From Typha latifolia (lineage: Eukaryota > Streptophyta > Magnoliopsida > Poales > Typhaceae), in assembly GCA_019914945.1 (NCBI GenBank), contig CM034100.1, positions 2,431,209 to 2,495,208 of the forward strand: a stretch of 64,000 nucleotides of DNA, read 5' to 3'. Below the pieces are notes generated by a model. That model made no database searches. It saw nothing but the letters and a program-made list of their open reading frames with translations, and was not told where the DNA came from. Both the position numbers and the translations under genes were made by a program. This document shows positions 1 through 10,160 of the stretch, piece by piece; position 1 is the stretch's first letter, and every line of letters starts with the position of its first letter.

Positions 1-1
1 A

Positions 2-1315
2 GTACCAGCGGAAGGAGTCTCTGGAGGGCTGATAATGCTGTGGAAGACGACGATAGGTTATGTGGATGTAATGGCGGTGTCGCGATATGCGGCGCACATG
101 GTGGTCTCCTCCAGTGAGGGCGAGACTTGGCTGATGACAGCAGTATATGCCAGTAATCAGGTGGACCAACAGAAACTGCTGTGGGAAGAACTGACGGGGC
201 TAGGAAGCCTAGGACTGCCGTGGCTAGTAGGCGGAGACTTTAACGCAATTCTGGCCGCGGAGGAGAAGATGAGCTATGCCCGAGTTACTCTCGGACCAAA
301 ATCCGCCAACTTCGCTAAGTTTGTGGAGGCGGAGGGAGTCTGTGACTTAGGGTATGAAGGTGTGCCGTTCACGTGGTGCAACAACCAGATGGGAAACAAC
401 AGGGTCTGGGTGAGGTTAGACAGAGCCATGGCGAATACGGACTGGGTGCGCAAGTTTCCAGGGAGCCGTGTGGTTCATTTGGACCGGTCCGCCTCGGACC
501 ATGCACCACTATTAGTCACGGTCCAAGGTGAGCCGGATAACAAACGAAGGCCGTTCCGGTTCGAGCTATACTGGCTAGAGTACCAGGAGTGTAGAGACAT
601 TATTGCAAGGACATGGAAGGGTAATGCTCATGGGAATCCCATGCATGGCTTCAATCACAAGTTAACGAATATGCAACGGTACCTGAGAAGATGGAGCAGA
701 ACGGGTCTGGGCTGTTTGGAGAAAGAGATGGAATCGGTGAGAGCAGAAATAACAAGGATGGAGGAAAAAGATGCAAATCACGAGCTGGACACGAATGGGC
801 TACTCAATCTTCGCTGCTGCTACAACAGGAAAGCCGCCCTGAGCCGCCAGATAAACCTGAAGTGGCTGCAGCGGTCCCGCCTTAAATGGGTGCAAGAGGG
901 GGATAGGAACACTCATTTTTTCCACCTCACGGCCACTTTACGGGGTCGTCGGAACAAGATCAAGCAAATCATGTCCAAGGAAGGTGAATTGATTTTGGAC
1001 CAAGAGGGTATCACCAAAGAGTTTCTCGACCACTACGAGGAGCTATGGGGACCAACCAATGAGGAGAGGTGGGCACTACCGAAGGGGGTGGAGTTGCCAG
1101 AAATAACCAATGAGGACCGGCTGGGCTCTTTGAAGCCGATGAACAACGAAGAGATCTTCGAAGCGCTACGTAGCATGCCGAAGGGAAAGCACCGGCGGAC
1201 GGCATCTGTCAAGTCTACGATGCACCGGCAGAGATGGGTGCGAACCTATGTGTTGCGATCAAATACTTCTTCGAGAAGGAGAGACTACCACAGCAATGGG
1301 GGCGAACCTTTATAA
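2..1315 (+). pseudogene. LINE ORF2 endonuclease region and start of RT (broken)
   Basis: The frame is open from base 2, so the ATG at 35 is internal and not a true start. The visible part is the C-terminal half of an APE-like endonuclease. GDFN at about residues 67-70 of the ATG-35 frame and SDH at about 153-155 are the metal- and phosphate-contacting motifs of the exonuclease-endonuclease-phosphatase fold. A basic linker and the lead-in to the reverse transcriptase follow. After SMPKGK (near base 1190) the frame changes, so the last 40 or so residues are out of frame. In life the domain would nick target DNA to prime reverse transcription. Confidence 0.9.
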
Positions 1316-1406
1316 CCCTAATTCCAAAAGTGGATAAACCGAACACGGTGCGGGACTACCAGTAGATCTCTCGTACAACGTAGCGTACAAGGTCATCGCC
1401 AAGGTC

Positions 1407-1901
1407 TTGGTGAACAGATCATGGAGTCTTCTGCCACGGCTAGTGGATCAGGAACAGGTGGCTTTCGTCAGAGGCAGGAATATATTCGATAATATATTGG
1501 CAGCCCAGGAGATAGCGCATTCGATGGTCACTGATACACACCGACACCCTTTGATGATGCTCAAACTAGATATGGAGAAAGCTTACGACAGGGTGAGTTG
1601 GCCGGCTGTCCTAGGTGTTCTCGGTGCCATGGGTTTTCCGGCCAAATGGTGCCGATGGATCAACGCATGCATCAAATCGCCTAAATTCGCCATCCTGGTG
1701 AATGGTTCACCGACCAAGTGGTTTACACCCCACTGTGGACTGAGACAAGGAGACCCGCTCTCCCCGTATCTGTTCATTCTAGTTTCGCAAGTGCTAACGA
1801 GCTTGCTCAACGAGCGAATGGCCGGGGCGGCCTGCTGCGGGATATATCGGGTGGGGAGGCTCACTGTCTCACCTACTTTACGCGAGATGACCTGGCGATA
1901 A
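1407..1901 (+). pseudogene. LINE ORF2 reverse transcriptase fragment
   Basis: This stretch carries the RVT_1 core: LDMEKAYDRVSW (motif A with its catalytic aspartate) and GLRQGDPLSPYLF (motif B). The catalytic YADD region falls at about 1878-1890. There one extra base moves DDLAI into another frame, and a one-base loss near 1918 restores the original frame. Upstream, a TAG near 1364 interrupts the conserved fingers region. The reverse transcriptase is therefore inactive in this copy. Confidence 0.9.
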
Positions 1902-1922
1902 CGGCGGAGGCGTCGGAGGAAT

Positions 1923-3900
1923 GTGGAAGCCATAAAGGAATGCTTGGATATATACTCGGCGGTAACAAACCAAAAGGTGAACCCAACAAAGTCGAAACTG
2001 TTCCTACGATTGGATGGAGAAGGGGCGGTGACCACATCGGCAACCCTCACCGGGATGCCGGGCGCGAGGCTGCCGTTCAGATACCTGGGTGTACCTATAT
2101 CAGGTAAGCGTGTCTCGGTTCGGGAACACAAATGGCTGGTGGAGCGAGTAACCAAGAAGCTAGCTGGATGGAAACGCAATAGTCTATCTTTTGCAGGTAG
2201 ACTAACCTTGCTCCAAGACACCTTGTTGGCAATTCCTATCTACTGGATGAGCTGTTCTTGGGTGCCAGAGACGGTACTGGAGTCGATCAACAAGGTGGCA
2301 AGAGCTTTTCTATGGGGTAAAGGTAGTAGCCGGGGAATGCACCTGGTTAGCTGGGAAAAGGTGACAATGCCTAAGCGGGAGGGAGGACTGGGTATCCGCA
2401 GGTTGAAACTATCCAGAACCAGTCTGCTCGGTAAGCAGGTGTTCCGCCTGCTTAATGGGGAGAACGCAATATGGATCAGAATTATGAAGGAAAAGTACGG
2501 GGGATTGCACCCTTGGCAGCAGGGCTTCTGGAGAAGGGCGTCGGGGATCTGGAATGTCCTATATAAGACTGCGCGAGATATCAGACTGGGATGCAGGAAG
2601 CTGATTGGTGATGGGACCGAGTCGGCTGCGGCGGACGATCCGTGGACATCGGCGGTGCCATGGAGGTGGCAACCGCGTATCATGCACCAGGACCTACTGC
2701 GCACGGATCTTCTAGTGGCGGAGGTGCTTAGGGGCAGAGTGAACAGCGGGCACAACCTCGTGGCTGTGGCTGGGGTGGAGCTGGCCTTTGAGATAGCTAG
2801 CACAGCCATGGCTACCGCGGGAGTCAAGGATATGTGGATCTGGTGGCCTCACACACTGGGGATTCCGAAGGCTTCATCTATTTATCGTTTCCTTAAGCCT
2901 ACTGAGGGTGAAGTGTGGCCTGGATGGTGGGAACTGTGGAAGCTGAAGGTGGCGCCAAGAATACAAACTTTCGTTTGGAAACTTCTTTGGGGCAGATTAC
3001 CCACAAAAGAGATGATGCATGCTATTAGGGTAGGTGGAGAGGATAGATGTAGTTTATGTGGTTTGTTTAGTGAGACCAGTGACCACTTGTTCTACGGGTG
3101 CCGATACAGCAAAGAGGTGTGGGCTGAGGTGGGCACGGCAGCTCCGGAGGTTGAGGAGATATGTGCCTCCGTGAACCCGGACTGGATAGTAACCGCGTGG
3201 GGGAAGAGGAAGGTTGGCGACGATTATATCAGGGCGCTAATAGCGAACATGTGCTGGGGGATTTGGAAGCAGCGAAATAGAGTAGCGTTTGGTGAGAGCG
3301 TGGAGGGTGCAGCCGGGGTGGCGAGACGATGCCTGGTCATGACTAACGAGTACGTGACGGTGAAGACAGCAAAGGCTCCGGTGGGCAAACCAACGCATGT
3401 TGAGTGGCGCAGACCAAGAAAGGGCTGGGTGAAACTGAATACTGATGGTGCGTTCCGGGCGGGAGCGTGCCAAGCAGGGGCGGGAGCAGTCATCAGAGAT
3501 GATAGGGGACAGATAGTAACAGCCCGCTGGGAACCCGGTGCTGCGGTGTCGGCCCTGTTCGCTGAAGCCTGGGCCCTCCGTATGGGGCTGAGGCTGCTGA
3601 AGGCGGAGCAGCCAGTGGAGATGGAATCGGACTCCGAGCTGCTGGTGATGATAGTGAAGGAGATGAAGGCATGTCCTTGGCAGATTAGTGGTCTAATTCG
3701 CGAATGTAAAAACCATATGAATGGGTTAATGGAGTTTACCGTGAGCCATGTTAGGAGGAGTGGTAACGGGATGGCCGATTGGGCGCGGGGAGAGGATTGG
3801 CCTCAACCCGCCGGCATGTTGCGAGCCGGGAAGCAATCCCTCGGGAGTTGTATGACACGGGCGCTGTGGGGTAAAGCCCACGGCTGTCATTTATTAATAG
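1923..3900 (+). pseudogene. LINE ORF2 C-terminal half: RT thumb, zinc finger, RNase H
   Basis: The frame continues from the RT thumb and connection through a zf-RVT region (CSLCG then HLFYGC near 3050-3100) to an RVT_3-type RNase H (NTDGAF near 3439, ESDSE near 3625, MADWA near 3770). The frame then leaves the normal C-terminus and reads through the poly(A) as lysines into the next LINE copy, up to 4091. The 722-residue reading frame is thus an artefact of two adjoining elements. Copy 2 keeps the natural C-terminus for comparison. Confidence 0.88.
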
Positions 3901-3935
3901 CTAAGTATAGCTCAATTTCAAAAAAAAAAAAAAAA

Positions 3936-5490
3936 GTTGGTAAGCAGGTGTTCCGGGTGCTCAACGGAGAGGATGCGAACTGGATCAGAATCGTGAATGG
4001 AAAGTATGGTGGGCTGCGCACCCCTGGCAACAAGGGAAGTGGAGGACAACGTCTGGAGTTTGGAAAGCACTCTACAACACTGCGAGCGTAATCAAAATGG
4101 GTTGCCAGAAACTGATCGGTGATGGAAAGGACTCGTCTGCTGCGGACGACCCATGGACGTCGGCAGTGCCATGGAGGTGGCAACCACGCGTGATACACCC
4201 GGACATGATGAGCATGGAGCTCTCAGTGGCGGAGGTACTACGGAGCAGATCAAACAGCGGCCACAATCTGGTGGGAGTAGCTGGGCTGGAGCTGGCTTTT
4301 GAAATAGCCTGCATCGCCCTGGCTACCGCGGGAGTCAAGGATAAATGGATTTGGTGGCCACACACGTTGGGGAGCCCGAAGCCTTCCTCCATTTATAGAT
4401 TCCTCAAACCAACTGAGGAGGAAGAGTGGCCGGGCTGGAGGGGGCTGTGGAAGCTAAAGGTGGCGCCGAGAGTGCAGACGTTTTGCTGGAAACTCCTATG
4501 GGGGAGACTACCTACTAAGGGAATGCTGCATGCAGTGCGAGTAGGTGGAGATGACAGGTGCAGCCTTTGCGGTCTGTTCAGAGAGACCATTGATCACCTG
4601 TTCTATGGCTGCAGATACAGCAAAGAGGTGTGGGCCAAGCTGGATAAGATGCTACCGGAGGCGGTGGAGATGTGCGACGCAGTGACCCCGGAGTGGATAA
4701 CTACGGCTTGGGGGAGGAGTACAATGAGTGACGATTACATACGGGCGCTAATAGCGACCACGTGCTGGGGTATATGGAAACAGCGCAACCGGGTGGTTTT
4801 CGGAGAGAACAGGGAGGAGACATCCGCTGTGGCGAAACGGGGCTTGTTCATGACTAATGAATATGCGGCGGAGACGTCAAACGCTGTAACGGCGGCGGGA
4901 CAAGAGCAGAGCGAGTGGAGAAGACCATCGGAAGGGCGAGTCAAATTGAACACTGATGGAGCTTTCCGCGTCCAAGCTTGCCAAGCAGGAGCGGGGGCTG
5001 TTGTCAAAGACGACAGAGGGAAGCTTATAATAGTTCGATGGGAGCCAACGCCGGCAGTGTCACCGCTATATGTAGAAGCTTGGGCGCTTCGAATGGGGCT
5101 GAGCCTTCTCCGGACAGAGCAGCCGGTGGACGTGGAGGTGGATGCAGAGGTCCTGGTGAAGATACTTAAGGAGGAAACGCCGTGTCCGTGGCAGATCGCA
5201 GGTATCATCCGCGAGTGTAAAAACCAACTGGAGAGAGTTGTGGAGTGTACTGTAGCGCACATAGGGAGAAGGTGTAACGGGTTGGCCGATTGGGCGGCGA
5301 TGAGGGGATTGGGTGCAACCCGGGTCGGATCGATCCGAGAGGGGGACCCAATCCCTCAAGAACTGTATGACTTGGGAGAAGTGGGCCTAAACCCACCGGA
5401 TATGTATGCTTTGGGCCAAGTGGGCTTTAACCCACCGGAGCCAATCATCAATAGCTAAATACAGCTCATTCAATCAAAAAAAAAAAAAAA
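3936..5490 (+). mobile_element. 5'-truncated LINE copy 2
   Basis: The copy begins right after GTTGG at 3936-3940 with sequence matching copy 1 from about position 2431 (GGTAAGCAGGTGTTCC), so it lacks the endonuclease and catalytic RT. It ends at a 15-base poly(A), 5476-5490. It diverges from copy 1 throughout, so it is a separate family member and not a recent tandem duplicate. It is followed by another GTTGG. Confidence 0.93.
4097..5458 (+). pseudogene. LINE copy 2 ORF2 C-terminus: zf-RVT and RNase H, open frame
   Basis: A 453-codon frame stays open to a stop near the element's 3' end. It holds the zf-RVT segment (CSLCG, HLFYGC near 4560-4610) and a complete-looking RVT_3 RNase H domain: NTDGAF near 4950, an acidic EVDAE near 5140, and LADWA near 5283. 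A proline/glycine-rich tail with two similar GLNPP/GFNPP units ends the protein. It lacks endonuclease and polymerase, so it is a truncation product. An earlier frame from 3946 covers its first part. Confidence 0.88.
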
Positions 5491-5863
5491 GTTGGGGCTT
5501 GGGCGATGCTAATGGGGCTTAACCTACTAAGCAGAGAGCAGACTGCACAGGTGGAGTCGGACTCGGAACAGTTAGTGAAGGTTTTGAGGGGAGAGAGGCC
5601 TTGCCCGTGGCAAATCCAGGGTATTGTGTGGGAGTGTAAGGCTGTATTAGCCAAGGTGGGAGCGTATTCCATTACCCATGTAAGCAGATTAAAAAACAAG
5701 GCTGCGGATTGGACAGCCCGTAAAGGCTTGGGTGCGACCCAGATCGGAACTCTCCGTGAGGGGGACCCTATGCCACATGAGTTGTACATCCTGGTTCAGA
5801 TGGACAACTGTTCATCCAGGAATTCTTAATAGCTGAATAGAGCTCTTTTATCAAAAAAAAAAA
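5491..5863 (+). mobile_element. 5'-truncated LINE copy 3
   Basis: This 0.37-kb remnant starts within the RNase H region, matching copy 2 from about 5080. It ends with the family tail (AGCTGAATAGAGCTC) and an 11-base poly(A) at 5853-5863. The GTTGG at 5491-5495 precedes it and another at 5864-5868 follows. The frame at 5506-5829 encodes the last part of the RNase H domain (ESDSE, KAADW). Confidence 0.92.
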
Positions 5864-5868
5864 GTTGG

Positions 5869-6439
5869 CATTGGACATCTCAAAGTCGTCAAAGATTAAG
5901 ACACTTCGTCACGACTTTAGTTAGCCCACTGCTGTATATATTAAGCACAACAACATGGACGCAACGCAAGAGATTTAAACCAAAAAAAAAATCCCTCCGG
6001 AAAAATGTAAAACAAACCTACTAATTTATGTCATAGATCATGAGTTCAAAGTTAGTATTTAGTGGAGTTTTTTTGTTAGAAAAAATTTATATAAATAGAT
6101 CTTTAGCTTTAAATCCCACCCACACGTGCATCTAGCACGTGCCAAATGAGCCGGGTCGTACTTCCGGTTGGGGTGGGGGGGAAGGAACGTCAACGCCATT
6201 AAAATTCCCGCGGAAAACTCGCTCTCCCGCCTGAGTGGCTCCTCTCAATGTAGTACATGCCGGCAAAACCCAAAACTAGAAAGGGCTTCTCATTGTCTTT
6301 CTTCAACTGTCTCTTTTAGACGTCAAACTGGAAAAGGTCAACTATAGTTTGATTTCAAGAACCCAACGTCCCGACTTTTTTTTTTCTTTTATTTAAAAGA
6401 ACTTCTCTCCTCTTGTTGATCATTTGGTGCGAGAAAGAT
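5869..6439. other. Intergenic: LINE flank and promoter side of the PAT gene
   Basis: No coding sequence is recognised. GTGGGTGTGC-type and CACGTG-like motifs occur at about 6121-6145 (two ACGTG cores). A GC-richer stretch at 6150-6260 and pyrimidine-rich DNA just before 6440 suit a promoter and leader for the gene starting at 6440. The promoter role is inference. Confidence 0.5.
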
Positions 6440-8848
6440 ATGTCGACGACTAGTAACAAGAGGTTGTATCAAGTTTGGAAGGGAAGCAATGTAAGAGCTC
6501 TGACCTTCTTACTTTAATGTGGATTTTTTTTTGGGATTGATTTGGGCATTTGTTTGAAATACGTGTAAAGCTTTGTAGACAATGCTAACTTGTTTGGCAT
6601 CAAGTTTCTGTACTCTTCGATGCAATCGATATGACTTGTAGTATTGTGAATTAGGATTCTGAAATTTATATTCCTAATTAGGATTGAATGTGATATGCTA
6701 ATGTAGTTATTACTCTTTTCAAGTTTGTAACTTTATTTGTGGATGCTTGCTTTTATTACCACCACGGCACATCACCATATCGCCACCATTTAGGTATTTT
6801 AGCTGGTGTTTTGATTCTCTTGCTTCATAAGTTTCAGCAGTCTCACCAGGAGAAATGATCTAGCATAATATCTGTTTGAGTCTTTACTATAATTTGTAAA
6901 TGTTGTAATATTTAGAGTTTTTTTTTTTTGGATAAAGTGTGCCTTCACAAATGTAACTGTTGCTTTTTCTTGATCTCAGAGGTTCTTCTGTGGTGGAAGA
7001 CTAATATTTGGTCCGGATGTGGCTTCTGTTCTACTGTCTGCAACTCTAATAGCCGGTCCATCAATTGCGTTCTGTTGTCAAGTGATCACAAAGATCATTG
7101 ACCATGAGAATTCTCACAATAAGGAATCAGACACTAATCATAACCAAATACTTGATTTTCCGGTACTCGTTATGACAATAATTCTTTTATTGGCGGTGAG
7201 TGATGCATGGATATCCATTGCTATAATATGGAATCTCTTTCTACTATCGCTTGAGTTTATTTAAGTCATGCATATTTGATGGATGCTACAGGACATGGTA
7301 TTCCTCTTCTTGACATCTAGTAGAGATCCTGGTATAATACCGAGAAATGCACGTCCACCAGAATCAGATGAGGCATTTGATGTCAACACTCCTTCCATGG
7401 AGTGGGTCAATGCTACAAGTCCACACTTACGGTTGCCCCGTACAAAGGATGTCGTTGTAAATGGATGTACCGTGAAAGTAAAATACTGCAATACATGCAT
7501 GCTGTATCGCCCACCCCGGGCTTCTCATTGTTCTGTCTGCAATAATTGTGTTCAGAAGTTTGATCACCACTGCCCATGGGTTGGTCAGTGCATTGGACTA
7601 GTAAGTAATCTGCAGAGTTGCCTTCCTAGTATTAATGTCATTGGATCAGAGTGATGGTTCATTTGAATTTTGAGTTCTATATAAAGTTTTGTTGTAATAT
7701 GATATTCTTGAAACTGAAACATTGTTTTCGCTGCAGCGCAACTACCGGTTCTTTTTCTTGTTTGTGTCATCATCAACATTTCTTTGCATATATATCTTCA
7801 CACTTTCCTGGATGAACATTCTTGAGGAGAGAAAGAATTATAACAACTCCCTGTGTAAGTCCATGACAGGCGAAGTCTTGTCCCTTGTGCTTATAGGGTA
7901 CACATTCATAGGAGTATGGTTTGTTGGTGGGCTCACAGTTTTCCATTCCTACTTAATCAGTACGAATCAGGTAATTGTTCTTAGTCTCAATTTTGATTTA
8001 AATGCCATGTAGCAGATTATTTCTTTTTTTTAAAAGGTGACCTGGATTATGGCGTTGCAAGTTTCAGAAAAGAAATTGTAACTTTACATGACAAGATGAT
8101 AATGAGATTCATATTTCTTATAGTATCGTTGAACCAGCTCCAGTATCTAATTACTTGTGAGTTTTGATATGTAATGAGGCTTTCACAGCTGAAGTTATTT
8201 GAATTTTCTTCTGGATATCGAACCTTTTTACTGTGTCATACTTCTGTAATTTTGTTTGTGGAATATTAATGAGTTCCACAACTTCGCTACTTCTTGCTTT
8301 TCCTAGTCTTTTTTGGTATAATTTGCAGCTGTGCACTTCTTTTGCAGACAACCTATGAGAACTTCCGATACCGTTATGATAAGAAGGAGAATCCATATAA
8401 TAAAGGCATGCTGAATAACTTAAAGGATGTGTTTTTCTCAAAAATCCCACCCTCAATGAATGATTTTCGATCATTGGCATATGAAGAAACATCAGAAGTT
8501 GGATTTCTTACTCTGAATACTGAGATAACTATTATTAGCCTGAAGGAGAAAATTGACTTGGAAATTGGCAGTATGCTTGACTTAAAGAGCAAATTGCCCA
8601 CCCCAAGCATATTGCAGGCCATAGATTACGGTGCAGCCCAGAGGAATTCACAGGTCAAGGCAGTGCATGAGGATGCTGCATCTGAACCATTTATTTTTCC
8701 TGTTATTCACCATTCTAATGATCAAGGACCAGGAGAGCCTGATTCGAATTTTGGAAGAGAAGATGGAACTATTGGAATTGCAAAGGCTAAGGAAGAAAGA
8801 GAGTACAGTACAGCACCTCATGAAGATGGTCAAATGCAGCAGATGTGA
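6440..8848 (+). CDS. DHHC protein S-acyltransferase (PAT01-04-like)
   Basis: The product attaches palmitate to cysteines of membrane proteins in the endomembrane system or plasma membrane. Five phase-0 exons (6440-6490, 6980-7195, 7292-7600, 7737-7970, 8348-8848) give 436 aa. The N-terminus has the plant PAT signature [11 protein letters not shown]...[10 protein letters not shown]. There are about four membrane segments (near 35-55, 75-97, 197-218 and 236-262). A Cys-rich domain at about 143-190 holds the catalytic DHHC (180-183), and the TTYE (TTxE) motif is at 271-274. The cytosolic tail after IPPSMNDFR is variable and I cannot assign it. A strong donor (GAG|GTAAGC) directly follows the TGA, so the 3'-UTR may be spliced. 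The match to the PAT01-04 clade rests on the [11 protein letters not shown] segment. Confidence 0.93.
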
Positions 8849-9875
8849 GGTAAGCGAACACCTATATCCTTATCTCAGTTTAAGAATTTAAAAGCACCTC
8901 ATATGATATTTAGCATCCACCGATACATGAAGGATACAATTCCTCAAATCCCTTTAAAGGAGATATATGAGAAAAAGGAGAGACTTGTTCTTGTTTAAAT
9001 GATGACAGTCGTATCTGCTTCATGGCACAACAAAATTAGTGCAATGACTCAAAAATACAACCTTCTGTTGGCCCTTTACTTCATCTACTTATATTATTCA
9101 TCTGTTTTGGTTTTCATAGCAGATCTTATCTATAGAAAGTTACCGCTATCAGAGGATTTACTTAGAAGATTGGGGCATTGGCATATTATTTTGCAGGTTT
9201 TGCTCAATGGTGGTTATTATGAACACAGGAATCATCATAGAGTGCCAATATTGTGAGTCTTGAGGAGCATAAGTTCCAGTCTCTGCAACTTTAGAGCTTG
9301 TCAGGATAGATCAAGAAGAACACTTGTTGCATGTGAACAAACATTTTATCGCGCTAACTATATACTTCAGACTGACATGCGAGTAACTACAAACAGCTCA
9401 CCGAAGGGTAGAAATACTCAACTACCCAGTTCTCGTATTGAGGATGAACAGAAAGATGGGTACAATTTTGAATGGTGATTTTGTCTCCAAGTGTGCATGT
9501 CTCTGAATTTCTTTTACATTACTGTATCATTTCTACTTTCGAGGAGATATAAAAAATTTCATATGCTCTGGAGCACTGAAACTTTTGTGGACAGAGTAGT
9601 GCTCAAGAGCATTATTAGCATGATAAAATTTCATCTGAAAATTATTAGTTTTCGGATTCATACGAGTTCCGCATGGATCTTTCCTACTGGCGCTCCAATA
9701 TGATGGGAAACATTTGGAACTCTATTATTTGGTAATCCATCTCCTAACTTTAAATTGTATTACCACTGAATGGCATCCAAGATCCAAATTAGCTACAGTT
9801 TCTGAAGCAAAATTCCCTCTGGAAAAAGATCTTCATGATTTTTATCAATCGATAAATTTCCTGATCAGAAGTAGA

Positions 9876-9881
9876 CACGTG
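9876..9881. promoter_or_regulatory. G-box CACGTG upstream of CRD1
   Basis: A perfect CACGTG palindrome (context GACACGTGG) lies 280 bases before the CRD1 start codon. G-boxes bind HY5 and PIF factors, which control chlorophyll-synthesis genes by light in other plants. Regulation here is inferred from position and motif only. Confidence 0.5.
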
Positions 9882-10119
9882 GTTCAATCTAGGCCAATAG
9901 GTAGGACCAAGAGAGACCACAAGATTACGTTACACCTGGCAACACCTCATTAGTTGCCATAGATTCCCTGGATGATAGACCCAATCACTAACACCATCAG
10001 ATGTCATTATACCACCCAACCCAAACCACTCCCAAATAAAGGACTCAAAGGCCAAAACTACCTCTATTATCTTCCTCTCTCCCTCTTACTACTCCAATAC
10101 CGCAAACCTCAGTCTTTAG

Positions 10120-10120
10120 G

Positions 10121-10155
<35 letters not shown>
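10120..10155 (+). repeat. (GA)n tract in the CRD1 leader
   Basis: An almost pure GA repeat runs to within a few bases of the ATG at 10161, so it would sit in the 5'-UTR. GA/CT tracts are common in plant leaders and can bind BPC proteins. No function is shown here. Confidence 0.8.
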
Positions 10156-10160
10156 GAACA

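Larger units (their letters stand above)
1..3935 (+). mobile_element. L1-type LINE retrotransposon, long degenerate copy 1
   Basis: This is a non-LTR retrotransposon copy whose 5' end lies outside the window; the reading frame is already open at base 2. It encodes, in order, the C-terminal part of an APE-type endonuclease, a reverse transcriptase, an RVT zinc-finger region and a C-terminal RNase H, the usual order in plant L1 ORF2. It ends with a short AT-rich tail and a 16-base poly(A) at 3920-3935. A frame break near 1190, an in-frame stop near 1364 and a compensating pair of frame changes around 1884-1918 at the catalytic YADD motif show it is no longer functional. The final RNase H region also loses the frame seen in copy 2. 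Confidence 0.95.
8849..10160. other. 3' flank of PAT gene and promoter/leader of CRD1
   Basis: No recognisable protein. Short open frames here (for example 8999-9256 and 9260-9478) match no family I know. The first part is probably the (possibly spliced) 3'-UTR of the acyltransferase. The last 300 bases hold the CRD1 promoter, and a purine tract lies directly before its ATG. Confidence 0.6.

Noticed and set aside
1583..2221. Minus-strand open frames inside the LINE copies (also 2240-2827, 4735-5262 and others)
   Set aside because: They are antisense shadows of the ORF2 coding frame with no recognisable domain.
1923..4091. 722-residue open frame taken as one protein
   Set aside because: It runs through the poly(A) of LINE copy 1 as a lysine run into LINE copy 2, so it joins two separate elements.
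8999..9953. Several short plus-strand frames after the acyltransferase gene
   Set aside because: None resembles a known protein or joins in frame with the acyltransferase; they are probably UTR or intergenic chance frames.
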